From IMG/VR virus record IMGVR_UViG_3300005264_000039, positions 1 to 64,000 of that record: DNA of 64,000 nucleotides; one strand, 5' to 3'. A model generated the notes under the pieces. The model made no database searches and was not told where the DNA came from. It was given only the letters and a program-made list of their open reading frames with translations. Shown piece by piece: positions 1-7,686 of the stretch. Both the position numbers and the translations under genes were made by a program. The stretch is from a virus. Every line of letters starts with the position of its first letter. Within the stretch, counting starts at the first letter, position 1.

Positions 1-172
1 TATCATTATCAATTTTTATCTCATAACCTTCGTTTTCTTTTTCAGATAATAAAGTCTTAAAATATTCATCTCTAATTTCTTTGTTATAAAATCTGTATAA
101 AGTATCAATTCCTTCAAAATCATTGTGCGAATAAGATGTTTCTGTAATTATAAAAATTTTTTGTGGTTTCAT
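1..172 (-). CDS. Hypothetical protein, C-terminus cut by window edge
   Basis: An open frame starts with ATG at 170-172 (reads MKPQKIFIITETSYSH...) and runs off the left edge without a stop, giving 57 codons here. I do not recognise the family. The start is followed upstream by a 180-bp spacer of the CATAAC/GTTATG type that separates it from the next gene. It is the first of a series of small minus-strand genes arranged like cassettes. Confidence 0.6.
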   Translation of the reverse strand, partial: MKPQKIFIITETSYSHNDFEGIDTLYRFYNKEIRDEYFKTLLSEKENEGYEIKIDND

Positions 173-224
173 TTTGATAATTGTTAAATTGTTTTAATTT
201 GCAAATTAAATGAATAATAAAACT

Positions 225-354
225 CATAACATTTGTTTACACGTTATTTGCTTTTTTTATTGTTATTAATTTACGTTTGTGCTTAATTTTGAACTACTTA
301 TCGTTGATTTGCATTGTGCTAAAAAGCAAACAACGGCAAGCAGTTATCGTTATG
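225..354. repeat. Cassette-type spacer with inverted CATAAC/GTTATG ends
   Basis: The spacer begins with CTCATAACA and ends with ATCGTTATGC directly beside the stop codon of the neighbouring gene, so its ends are inverted complements. The same end pattern recurs in the spacers at 980-1045 and 2403-2472, and the left end alone at 1956-1961. The interior differs between copies. The layout resembles recombination or cassette spacers seen between small genes in Bacteroidota, but canonical attC core motifs are not present. Confidence 0.5.
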
Positions 355-355
355 C

Positions 356-550
356 TTAACTTAAATATTCGTTGCATACAAGTTCAGCGATAACTTTTGA
401 AAGTTTGCCATATTCTGGGAAAATGACTTTCAGTGCATTATAATCAGCTTCCGAAAAAGAAACGGAAACCTTTTTGGTTTTAGGGTTCGGTATTTTTTTA
501 CGTCCCGAACCTTTCCTTTTACCACCTCTTTTTTTAGATTCCATCTTCAA
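356..550 (-). CDS. Small basic ribbon-helix-helix-like protein
   Basis: 64 residues (62 if the internal ATG two codons in is used). The N-terminus is very basic (KKRGGKRKGSGRKK), followed by a segment KVSVSFSEADYNALKVIF that reads like the beta-strand plus first helix of a ribbon-helix-helix DNA-binding fold, and then a second predicted helix. It could be a small transcriptional regulator or antitoxin-like protein; no partner toxin is evident. It overlaps the 3' end of the upstream gene by 17 bp, so the two are probably co-transcribed from the promoter at about 885-916. Confidence 0.55.
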   Translation of the reverse strand: MKMESKKRGGKRKGSGRKKIPNPKTKKVSVSFSEADYNALKVIFPEYGKLSKVIAELVCNEYLS

Positions 551-887
551 ATATATTATAATCTACAATTTGATTATATACATATTGTTCGGCAACGATA
601 CATATAGTCTTTCCTCCATATCTCCCATGAAAAATACGACAAAGAAAACCATCTATAATCGTGATATGGTTATGCTTCCGATTGAAAAGTGTATAGAATA
701 TATGTAAAGCTCTATCCCCTTTTTCTAGAAAATCATCTAAAAAACCATCAGAAAATTTGCCGTTGAATTTTTCTCTAAATAGTTCAAATTCAGATAATTC
801 ATCGAAATATCTTTCTTCACCTACCTTTTTTATTTTCAAAAAATTCTTATTTTTCATAACTATTGTCTCTTTATTAATTATACGCAA
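534..887 (-). CDS. Hypothetical protein (~117 aa)
   Basis: Unrecognised soluble protein. An internal methionine at residue 11 (MKNKNFLKIKK) is an alternative start closer to a typical length. The middle is rich in Phe, Glu and Asp (ELSEFELFREKFNGKFSDGF); there is no signal peptide or membrane segment. A convincing Bacteroidota-type promoter lies directly upstream, and the downstream small basic gene overlaps its stop, so these two form a short operon. Confidence 0.55.
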   Translation of the reverse strand: MRIINKETIVMKNKNFLKIKKVGEERYFDELSEFELFREKFNGKFSDGFLDDFLEKGDRALHIFYTLFNRKHNHITIIDGFLCRIFHGRYGGKTICIVAEQYVYNQIVDYNIFEDGI

Positions 888-916
888 AGATATGATAAAA
901 GTTTCACATAATCAAA
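885..916 (-). promoter_or_regulatory. Bacteroidota-type promoter (TTTG-N20-TATCTTTG)
   Basis: Read on the minus strand: TTTG at 913-916, a 20-bp spacer, then TATCTTTG at 885-892. This matches the -33 TTTG / -7 TAnnTTTG promoter of the primary sigma factor in Bacteroidota. It lies just at the 5' end of the 534-887 frame, which favours the internal ATG at residue 11 as the true start. Confidence 0.6.
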
Positions 917-979
917 CTTATTTTAATAGAAGTGAAATTATTTTTTAATTATAATGCTATATGATTGAAAAACAACAAG

Positions 980-1045
980 CATAACATGCAATTTGAAACA
1001 AGTTTTGTGAAAAACAAAACCAGTTCAATATTGCTATTCGTTATG
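980..1045. repeat. Cassette-type spacer with inverted CATAAC/GTTATG ends
   Basis: Begins GCATAACATG and ends ATTCGTTATGAG, 7 bp before the stop codon of the next minus-strand gene. Inside is a hairpin, AGTTTTGT / ACAAAACC with a GAAAA loop, which could also serve as a terminator. Same end pattern as the spacers at 225-354 and 2403-2472. Confidence 0.5.
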
Positions 1046-1052
1046 AGTAATA

Positions 1053-1892
1053 CTATACAATGTTGTTTTTATAGTTTCTTAAATCATTAATCACAATTGT
1101 AAGCATTTCGTCCATAGATAATTTTGACGGCAATTCTTTCACATTAATCAATTGATTTATTAAAGAGAATGTTTTTTCTTTCGTTAAATTTTCTTTAAAC
1201 ACAGCTTTTTTAACATGTTTTTTTACCATACTTCTTATATTTATTTCTTCTTTTTTTGCATCTAATAAATTCAAATATGTTTTTTTATAATTAAAATCTC
1301 CAAAAGGATAATAATCTCCAAAAGCATAATTATTATTTATTTTAACAAACCGTAAATAATTACGGTCAGGCATTTCAAAAACAGCCTGTGTCTTATGCTC
1401 ATTACATAATTTTTTATATTCATCCATTGCAATTTTCTGAACGTGCAGAGTATATAAAACAACATCTTCTTGATAATACTCATCTTTTATGGTGCAAAAA
1501 ATAAAAGTAGAACCTGTGTCAGTAATCTTTCCAATAATATTAAATTCGACATTTTCCTTTTTTGGCTCTTTATACTGTGGTTTAAAACCTGCTAATTCTT
1601 TTTTATTTGCAATTGCTCGTAAAGTTTCCTCATCGCTACTATCTTCATCATACCATGTAGGTTTTGTCTTGTAGTCAGAAATAGACATTACTTTATCATC
1701 TTTTCTATACTCAAAAAGTTCTTTATTTTTACTACATTCCTGAAATGTATCACTTCTTTGCACAATAAAATCTTCTTTTGTAAAGTCATTACTTAATTCC
1801 ACACCATTTAAAAAATATCTACGATATTCTAATGTGTTTTTTCGGATTAAAAATGCGTCCTTACCTTCAATTTCTATTACATTCAAACTCAT
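1053..1892 (-). CDS. Hypothetical protein (~279 aa)
   Basis: A complete 279-residue frame of unknown family, predicted cytosolic. It has a charged central linker (residues ~75-115, rich in Glu, Lys and Asp), a beta-rich middle (FNIIGKITDTGSTFIFCTI) and a Lys-rich helical C-terminus. It is the largest gene in the accessory array at the left edge and is separated on both sides by the CATAAC-type spacers. No catalytic motif could be assigned. Confidence 0.6.
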   Translation of the reverse strand: MSLNVIEIEGKDAFLIRKNTLEYRRYFLNGVELSNDFTKEDFIVQRSDTFQECSKNKELFEYRKDDKVMSISDYKTKPTWYDEDSSDEETLRAIANKKELAGFKPQYKEPKKENVEFNIIGKITDTGSTFIFCTIKDEYYQEDVVLYTLHVQKIAMDEYKKLCNEHKTQAVFEMPDRNYLRFVKINNNYAFGDYYPFGDFNYKKTYLNLLDAKKEEINIRSMVKKHVKKAVFKENLTKEKTFSLINQLINVKELPSKLSMDEMLTIVINDLRNYKNNIV

Positions 1893-1997
1893 ATCTTTAA
1901 TTTTTATTTGATTAATAATTTATTAATTTTATATGTTACGAATAAATAAAATACTCATAACATTGTTTTTGATGTCATTGTTTTTTTTAAGAAAAAA

Positions 1998-2366
1998 TTA
2001 AAACTCCGCCGATAATTTAACATTCCACCCAGAAGCAAAATTTTGTAACTGGTGAACGTTTTTTATATGAAACAATGGACATCTATTTCCATCAATATCC
2101 AAGACCAACGGAAATTTATTAAACATAAAACGAATTTTAACAGAACTCGCATCTTTTAATATATCGAAAAACAGACCTTTATCATCTTCCTTAAAATCAA
2201 ATTTCAGTAACCAATTTTTTGTTAATTCGATAGATTTTAATTTAGATATTTCATATTGACCGTCATTTGGTAAGTATTCGATAAAATCGCCATTAATTGA
2301 TTTCACTTGAATAATTCTATCGTAAACTTTTAGATAGTTGTTTATATTTATATCAGTATTTTGCAT
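1998..2366 (-). CDS. Conserved Bacteroidota phage hypothetical with VHQLQN motif
   Basis: 122 residues. It has the order YDRIIQVKSI ... IELTKNWLLKFDF ... KNVHQLQNF near the C-terminus, a pattern I associate with a common hypothetical protein of Bacteroidota phages and prophages; the function is unknown. No signal peptide or membrane segment. Its upstream spacer carries the TATAAC/GTTATG pattern, its downstream spacer only the CATAAC end. Confidence 0.65.
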   Translation of the reverse strand: MQNTDININNYLKVYDRIIQVKSINGDFIEYLPNDGQYEISKLKSIELTKNWLLKFDFKEDDKGLFFDILKDASSVKIRFMFNKFPLVLDIDGNRCPLFHIKNVHQLQNFASGWNVKLSAEF

Positions 2367-2402
2367 AAGATAACATTTTGATAGATGATTAATAATAAAA
2401 GC

Positions 2403-2472
2403 TATAACAGTGTTTTTGACGCTATTATTTTTTTCTTTAAAAAAATAACATCACAAACACATATTCGTTATG
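2403..2472. repeat. Cassette-type spacer with inverted TATAAC/GTTATG ends
   Basis: Begins GCTATAACAGTG and ends ATTCGTTATGAT. Between them is a strong AT hairpin with a TTATTTTTTT / AAAAAAATAA stem. The segment AGTGTTTTTGA is nearly repeated near 1960 (ATTGTTTTTGA), showing that these spacers share more than their tips. Confidence 0.45.
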
Positions 2473-2478
2473 ATTAAT

Positions 2479-2655
2479 TTAAACTATACCTAATAATTTC
2501 ATAGCTTTATTTTGACAGTCTATGAATGTGCCAGCATTTAAGTTATAAGTTCCCACATTGTCCATTTCTTCATAATTAGAATATAACTCATCAAACAATT
2601 TTGAATACTCATCGTATTTGCCACTTTCCAATATTCTTTCAATTTTAGTCTTCAT
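2479..2655 (-). CDS. Small hypothetical protein (58 aa)
   Basis: An ATG at 2653-2655 opens a 58-codon frame ending in TAA at 2479 (MKTKIERILESGKYDEY...GIV). Acidic and mostly helical, with no known family. It fills an otherwise empty gap and is followed by a CATAAC-type spacer like its neighbours, so I regard it as a genuine small gene. Confidence 0.5.
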   Translation of the reverse strand: MKTKIERILESGKYDEYSKLFDELYSNYEEMDNVGTYNLNAGTFIDCQNKAMKLLGIV

Positions 2656-2705
2656 AATTAGATATTTTATTTAAGATTAATATTTGTCATTCTCGTTAAA
2701 GTTAA

Positions 2706-2993
2706 TTAAATTATCTGTAAAAATAATATTTCAAAGAAAGAATAATAACGCTCAAATTCTAACGTATTTTTATCAAACTCTCCTAATCTATAAACAGTGT
2801 GGTCTGCATTAAGATAAACAACTTGTTCATTAAAATCTACTTCAATTCCGTTTATTTCGTGTTGTCCAAAAATTAAAGACATCGTAAAAATTCCATCATC
2901 ATATTCGCTTTCAAACTTAATTTCAACATCTTCCTGCAAAGAAGAATAATTGAAAAACATGTTTTTACATACTTGTACTGCTTTTTCTTTCAT
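2706..2993 (-). CDS. Hypothetical protein (95 aa)
   Basis: Acidic 95-residue protein with alternating short beta-like segments (MSLIFGQHEINGIEVDF, VVYLNADHTVYRL) and a hydrophobic C-terminus (FFEILFLQII). Unrecognised. The start codon nearly abuts the stop of the upstream glycosyltransferase gene (1-bp gap), so the two are probably translated from one message. Confidence 0.55.
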   Translation of the reverse strand: MKEKAVQVCKNMFFNYSSLQEDVEIKFESEYDDGIFTMSLIFGQHEINGIEVDFNEQVVYLNADHTVYRLGEFDKNTLEFERYYSFFEILFLQII

Positions 2994-2994
2994 T

Positions 2995-3714
2995 TTATTT
3001 TATTTTATTTTTACAAAATGTAGTCATTGAACTTATAATTTGATTAGTATGTTGTATATTATTATTCATATCAATCCAATGCAATACATTTGCAGATGGT
3101 ACTAATTTTATTTTCAAATTGTGTTCACTAACTTTTTCACTCCAACACCAATCATGTGTTTTTATATTATTATATCGTGCAACGTATTTTGGAGATAAAT
3201 GTTTCCAAAACATAACATATCCAGTGCCAATATAATCAATATATATTGAATGTTGTTTTTTTTCATTATCAATTTCCATTTCATCAGGATTTAACTCCCT
3301 ATTCAAATACAATCCAGACACACCTATTACAGTATTATCACTTTGTAATAGTTCTGTTAAAATAAGTTTAAATGAGTTTTCAGTTGATGTTATATCGTCT
3401 TCTCGTAGATGTATAATATCACCAGATGCAATTTGCAGTATATCATTGTAAGTTTTCGCTAACAATCTACTAACACCATTTTTTTTATCTGTTGCATTTT
3501 TATATATAATTGGGGGTTTTCCCTTTATTATGACAATGTCACTAAAATATTTTGCATACACATCACAATTCAATTCAACATTTGAATTATTCACTATTAT
3601 TAATTCTGGTTTCATTTCCAACATACTAATATCATCTATTAGATTATTCATCCAAATTTGTAAGAAATGTTGTATTCTTCCACTATATGCAAGTCCGATA
3701 GTCATTTTTACCAT
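2995..3714 (-). CDS. Glycosyltransferase-like protein (GT-A fold)
   Basis: 239 residues. It opens with a beta strand typical of nucleotide-sugar transferases and has a VNNSN segment at ~40, an acidic cluster LREDD at ~103-107 that could be the metal-binding DxD-type motif, and THDWCWSEKV near the C-terminus, resembling the acceptor-side acidic motif of GT-A enzymes. This suggests glycosylation of virion, DNA or cell-surface components. It is followed within 1 bp by the 95-aa gene. Which sugar is used cannot be told; the family assignment is moderate. Confidence 0.55.
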   Translation of the reverse strand: MVKMTIGLAYSGRIQHFLQIWMNNLIDDISMLEMKPELIIVNNSNVELNCDVYAKYFSDIVIIKGKPPIIYKNATDKKNGVSRLLAKTYNDILQIASGDIIHLREDDITSTENSFKLILTELLQSDNTVIGVSGLYLNRELNPDEMEIDNEKKQHSIYIDYIGTGYVMFWKHLSPKYVARYNNIKTHDWCWSEKVSEHNLKIKLVPSANVLHWIDMNNNIQHTNQIISSMTTFCKNKIK

Positions 3715-3731
3715 ATTATAAATTAACTAAT

Positions 3732-4484
3732 TTATTTTTTCATATTTGGTCGGAAACTTCGTTTAGTATCAAATCCTCGTTGCATAAATCGAAATTTATC
3801 TTCAATTGGTTTACTGATTTCATCTGTTGTAGTTAGTACATCGGTATAATAATTATAAATCATATTATACATTTCATAATCAGTATATATCTTTGAAAAC
3901 ATTGATATCTTTGTGTTGGTGTATATGTGCACATCGTGATTAACATCAAACATTATAATGGGACTACGTTCATTGATTTGTATCTCTTTCACAATACTTT
4001 TTAACGCATTCATATTATATTCTGATATATATATATCAGTTAGCTTATTAGCATCAATAATGTATATATTATGTACTTTATAATCAGTTTTAATTTGTTG
4101 AAACATTCTTTGCTCGGAATGTTCATTTAAAAACAATTCAAATTTATTAAATTTATAATTATTTTTGTATATCATTGACATATCTACTTGTAATTCCATG
4201 TATACTTTATCAGAAATACAATATATGCGTGTTGTACCATAAAACATGCTATTAAGTCGTATATACATCATAATAAACATATTCAATTTTATATTATATC
4301 TATTACTTATTTTTTTAACTGAATTTGTTTTTAATTGATAATGTTTTATTTGTTCATATGTCACTACGTTATTTATGTATTTATCGGTAATATTATTTGA
4401 TTTCATTTTTACTACATCATATAATCCATTTGATTTGATGTGGTGGAAATAATAATCAGTATAATTTGTTATTAATTTACTCAT
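3732..4484 (-). CDS. Hypothetical protein (250 aa)
   Basis: Tyr-, Asn- and Ile-rich 250-residue protein of unknown family. The C-terminus is basic (FMQRGFDTKRSFRPNMKK). No signal peptide; a hydrophobic stretch near residues 68-80 (LNMFIMMYIRLNSM) may be buried rather than membrane-spanning. It stands alone, with a TATTTATG-type box about 90 bp upstream and a strong terminator isolating it from the UvsX operon. Confidence 0.55.
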   Translation of the reverse strand: MSKLITNYTDYYFHHIKSNGLYDVVKMKSNNITDKYINNVVTYEQIKHYQLKTNSVKKISNRYNIKLNMFIMMYIRLNSMFYGTTRIYCISDKVYMELQVDMSMIYKNNYKFNKFELFLNEHSEQRMFQQIKTDYKVHNIYIIDANKLTDIYISEYNMNALKSIVKEIQINERSPIIMFDVNHDVHIYTNTKISMFSKIYTDYEMYNMIYNYYTDVLTTTDEISKPIEDKFRFMQRGFDTKRSFRPNMKK

Positions 4485-4573
4485 ATATTGATTTTTGTGT
4501 GTAATATTTTACACATAATTATACATGTTGTGTATTATATTACACGTTTATTAAAATATAATAATTATATTAT

Positions 4574-4581
4574 CATAAATA
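4574..4581 (-). promoter_or_regulatory. TATTTATA-class phage promoter (TATTTATG variant)
   Basis: On the minus strand reads TTTTACTTTATTTATG, matching the CTTTATTTATA form found ahead of other minus-strand genes. It lies about 90 bp upstream of the 3732-4484 gene. Confidence 0.35.
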
Positions 4582-4618
4582 AAGTAAAATTTTATTTAAT
4601 ATTGGATATTTTTGAAAA

Positions 4619-4650
4619 AAAAAATCAATATATTAATATATTGATTTTTT
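4619..4650 (-). terminator. Perfect palindromic terminator after the UvsX operon
   Basis: AAAAAATCAATATATT is followed immediately by its complement and a T-run, a 32-bp perfect palindrome. It sits 25 bp past the stop of the 70-aa gene, so it ends minus-strand transcription coming from the UvsX operon; on the plus strand there is no gene to terminate. Confidence 0.65.
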
Positions 4651-4675
4651 ACTTTGTCAATTATGGTAATCCCAC

Positions 4676-4888
4676 TTAGTTTATTTTAATATTAAACCAT
4701 TTTTCAACTTCGCTGTGTGAACCGAATTCAACTTTACCTAACATTTGCTCATATGCATCTTCATATACAATCATGTATTTATCTTTGAATCCTGTCTTTG
4801 TGATATGTAATAATTCAGGAGAATCATCAAATTTAAATGTTTGACATGTTGTTTCTATTTCAGTTAAATTTATTTTTGTTTTACTCAT
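4676..4888 (-). CDS. Small acidic protein co-translated with UvsX
   Basis: 70 residues, no recognised domain. Its start codon overlaps the last codons of uvsX (8-bp overlap), which implies translational coupling and a possible accessory role in recombination or replication. The last third (VEFGSHSEVEKWFNI) looks like a small folded element. Confidence 0.6.
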   Translation of the reverse strand: MSKTKINLTEIETTCQTFKFDDSPELLHITKTGFKDKYMIVYEDAYEQMLGKVEFGSHSEVEKWFNIKIN

Positions 4889-6452
4889 TTTCTTTTTTAT
4901 TATTTTTTATTTTTTTACTTCTATCATATTCCAATATTAAGATATTAGCAATTATATCATATAATATATCTTTCAAATGTGGATGTGTTATTGTAAATAG
5001 TTCTATGAAATCTTTTTGATAAAATTTATATTCTTCAATTTCACCTGTTTTTTCATCGGTAATTTCTAATTTACTCCATGCACCAGCTACGGTTATAAAT
5101 CCATTTTCTTTTAAAACATCATACCATCCACTAAATTCATCAATTCCTTTATTAAAAAGTATATCAAAATTACAACTTCTAAGTGGCGGTGCAATTCTAT
5201 TTTTAGAAACAATTACTTTTGTATTAATTCCAATTACATTTTTATTTTTATCTTTTAATTGACCATTCTGTTTTAATCTTAATCGAACTGAACTGTGGTA
5301 TGCAATTGATTTACCTCCCGATGTCGTGTATGGGTCGCCAAACATGGTATTATGTGATACTACATTATTAGACATATAAGTATTATCACCACCTAAATTA
5401 AAATCTACAATTGGTATTAATTCATCTGTTTTAACGATTGTAAAATTATACCATCTGACATTTTTATTCAGTTTATACTTATCTTCATTACCATATAATT
5501 TCTTTATTTCTATAAATGATTCTTTTTGTGTTGCATTCTCTTTACATAAAATTTTATGCTCGCCACTTGTTTCTAATGTTTCAAAATCATATTCAATAAT
5601 ATATTTAATACTATCCTTTTTTCTTATAATATGTTTTATATCATTCCATTTATCATTATATCCTGCAACTTTATATTTAAATGAAGAAACATCGATTGCT
5701 GTGTCTATTTCCATTTGATTATAATCGTGACCCATGTTTTTAAATAAGTCATTCATAGAAATAGTATATTTACCATTGTCCATTTGAACATGTATTTTTG
5801 TACTTGGGTGTACACATCCTAATTTAGTACGCAATTGATTTGTAAATATTAACAATACACGTTGTTTATTAATTAAATTAGTTATCTTCCGCATTGCCTT
5901 TGACAATATGATTGCTTTACTAGTTGCCCAACCATCTTTATTATAATCAGCACCTTGTTCAACTACAGTAGTTGCACCTGCAACACTATCAACAACAATT
6001 GTTATAAGCTTATCGATTGATTTGCCTCTCACTTCAAGAATAAGTTTTTCAATTGTTTCAAATATTTCCTCTAACGTTTCTAATTGAATATATAGTAGTT
6101 TATCAGTATCAATACCAATTGCATATAAAAATTCTTCAGTAACAGCACTTTCAGTATCAATGTATACACCGACACCATCATTAGTTTGTGTGTTTTTTAA
6201 TATAGTACTTGCCAATAAACTTTTACCACTTGCTTCCAACCCAGTTATTTCAATGATTTTACCAACTGGCAGTCCTCCATCTTTTCGATTTGAAATAATT
6301 AAATCAGTTATTGCGTTTCCTGTCGATACATACTCTTTTATATCAGATGGGTTGTCTTCAGTTCCTAGAAAATATGCAACTGTTTCATTTTTAAATAATT
6401 TATTAATTGAATCTTTCAGTGTTTCAATTTCAGTTTTTTCTTTTTTTGCCAT
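4881..6452 (-). CDS. uvsX: UvsX/RecA-type recombinase interrupted by a mini-intein
   Basis: A 523-residue precursor. Walker A GLEASGKS at 71-78, Walker B strand ending VVDS at 153-156, an L1-like region around 160-175, and the L2/C-terminal part TNQLRTKLG...TMFGDPYTTSGGK typical of RecA/UvsX ATPases. Residues 213-368 are an intein, so the spliced recombinase would be about 367 residues, close to the usual UvsX size. The protein forms presynaptic filaments on ssDNA for recombination-dependent replication and repair. The gp32-like gene is directly upstream on the same strand. A hairpin between them could attenuate read-through. The C-terminus is Lys/Glu-rich. Confidence 0.93.
   Translation of the reverse strand: MAKKEKTEIETLKDSINKLFKNETVAYFLGTEDNPSDIKEYVSTGNAITDLIISNRKDGGLPVGKIIEITGLEASGKSLLASTILKNTQTNDGVGVYIDTESAVTEEFLYAIGIDTDKLLYIQLETLEEIFETIEKLILEVRGKSIDKLITIVVDSVAGATTVVEQGADYNKDGWATSKAIILSKAMRKITNLINKQRVLLIFTNQLRTKLGCVHPSTKIHVQMDNGKYTISMNDLFKNMGHDYNQMEIDTAIDVSSFKYKVAGYNDKWNDIKHIIRKKDSIKYIIEYDFETLETSGEHKILCKENATQKESFIEIKKLYGNEDKYKLNKNVRWYNFTIVKTDELIPIVDFNLGGDNTYMSNNVVSHNTMFGDPYTTSGGKSIAYHSSVRLRLKQNGQLKDKNKNVIGINTKVIVSKNRIAPPLRSCNFDILFNKGIDEFSGWYDVLKENGFITVAGAWSKLEITDEKTGEIEEYKFYQKDFIELFTITHPHLKDILYDIIANILILEYDRSKKIKNNKKENE
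5349..5816 (-). other. Mini-intein in the UvsX L2 region
   Basis: In-frame insertion of 156 residues (213-368 of the precursor). The N-terminal block CVHPSTKI begins with Cys213; a TSGEH block (295-299) matches the TxxH block B; the C-terminal block ends VVSHN with His367-Asn368, followed by extein Thr369 as +1 nucleophile. The exteins join as RTKLG-TMFGDP, a conserved RecA segment that reads naturally. At 156 residues there is no room for a homing endonuclease, so this is a splicing-only mini-intein. Confidence 0.88.
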
Positions 6453-6469
6453 GTTATATTATTTTATAT

Positions 6470-6503
6470 GAAAAATAGAGTAAGTAATAACTACTCACTC
6501 TAT
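6470..6503 (-). terminator. Hairpin between gp32-like gene and uvsX
   Basis: On the minus strand, ATAGAGTGAGTA pairs with TACTTACTCTAT (one G-T wobble) around a 5-nt loop and is followed by TTTTTC. It can terminate or attenuate transcription between the ssDNA-binding protein gene and uvsX. Confidence 0.55.
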
Positions 6504-6514
6504 CATATTTTAAC

Positions 6515-7327
6515 TTAATCTTTTAATAAATTTTTAAATTTATCTAAGTAATTTTCTTTTCCAGTATCAGCAGTTGGTTCGTCTTTTTTAGATATAACTT
6601 GTTTTGACTCTTTAACCGTTTGTTCGTTAGTTGGTGTGCCTTCTTTTTTATAATCAATATATTTTTCTAGTGCTTCTCTATATTTTTCTTCTGGTTGTTC
6701 TTTGAATAATGCTGTCGATTGTATGTCTACTACACTATCTACAATAGCTTTACATTCAGCATCACTATCGGCTAGCATTGATGGTTTTCTTGCAAATCGA
6801 ATTTTTGTATTACCATATTGATTTCCTGCTTCTTTTGGTGTTTGTTTGGTAATAATTATATCAGTACCAGTCTTTTCATCTGCAATGTCACCATATTCAG
6901 GGTCAGATGCATATACTAATATTTCTTTTAAAATTCTTTCACTGAAATTCCAGTATTTAACTTTCGGAGTTTTACCTTCAACTTCTTCACTTCTTACAAT
7001 TACAGGTACTAATATACGTTTAGTTGGTGATAGTCTTTTTGCAAGTTCAATATCATCAGAATCTTTTGAAGAATATAGTTCTTTTACAAATTTTAAAATT
7101 ATGTCTTCTTTTTGAAATGTTTTTGCACTTATTAAACTTGGTTTTGTGAAGTAATAAATATATTGGCCAATGAACGGCCAACCAGATTTACCATATTTAT
7201 TTGGTACTATTCTTACTCGTGTGTCACCTGCTTCAAGTTTTAAAAATAAATCACCGAAATCGTTACTTCCTTGTTTTGAATTAAGTTTTTCTAACTCTTG
7301 TTTTACTACATCTAAATCTAATGCCAT
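6515..7327 (-). CDS. gp32-like single-stranded DNA-binding protein
   Basis: 270 residues. The N-terminal LDLDVVKQELEKLNSKQ is followed by an OB-like core (GDTRVRIVPNKYGKSGWPF, VPVIVRSEE, KYWNFSERILKEILVYA) in the order found in gp32-type proteins of distant T4 relatives. The C-terminal 40 residues are low-complexity Lys/Glu-rich and end EKYIDYK...LDKFKNLLKD, consistent with a partner-binding tail. No zinc-binding Cys/His cluster of the T4 gp32 kind is visible. Position directly upstream of uvsX, on the same strand, supports the assignment. It coats ssDNA during replication and recombination. Confidence 0.75.
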   Translation of the reverse strand: MALDLDVVKQELEKLNSKQGSNDFGDLFLKLEAGDTRVRIVPNKYGKSGWPFIGQYIYYFTKPSLISAKTFQKEDIILKFVKELYSSKDSDDIELAKRLSPTKRILVPVIVRSEEVEGKTPKVKYWNFSERILKEILVYASDPEYGDIADEKTGTDIIITKQTPKEAGNQYGNTKIRFARKPSMLADSDAECKAIVDSVVDIQSTALFKEQPEEKYREALEKYIDYKKEGTPTNEQTVKESKQVISKKDEPTADTGKENYLDKFKNLLKD

Positions 7328-7346
7328 TTTTTTTGTTTTTGTTTTG

Positions 7347-7523
7347 TTAATTATTTGGGTTAATTTTGTTTGGGTTATTTTTTTCTAATAATTTTTCTAA
7401 TGTTAATGTAATTTCATTTTTAAACCACATTGTTCCATCATTATAATATTCAATTATTTTTTCTAATAATTTTTCTTCAGTTATTTTATTATTGAATTTT
7501 TTTAAGTATTCTTCTATTTTCAT
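7347..7523 (-). CDS. Small helical protein upstream of gp32-like gene (58 aa)
   Basis: ATG at 7521-7523, TAA at 7347-7349; reads MKIEEYLKKFNNKITEEK... and ends in NNPNKINPNN. Lys/Glu-rich, probably two helices. Unknown function. It sits 19 bp upstream of the gp32-like gene on the same strand and is likely co-transcribed. Confidence 0.5.
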   Translation of the reverse strand: MKIEEYLKKFNNKITEEKLLEKIIEYYNDGTMWFKNEITLTLEKLLEKNNPNKINPNN

Positions 7524-7686
7524 ATTTACAATTTTTGTTTTTTATAAACTAATAAAATTAAAAAAAAATTATAACACATATCAAAATATTGGATTTAAGC
7601 CTTTCAAATTTTATAGTTACACTTACATATAACTTTTATAAAATAATGCAACAGATTTAATATTTCGATTGGTTGTGTTTATTTTA

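Noticed and set aside
225-2472. Canonical integron attC sites
   Set aside because: The spacer ends read GTTATG and CATAAC; the canonical GTTRRRY / RYYYAAC cores do not match and no integrase is in the window. Reported only as cassette-like spacers.
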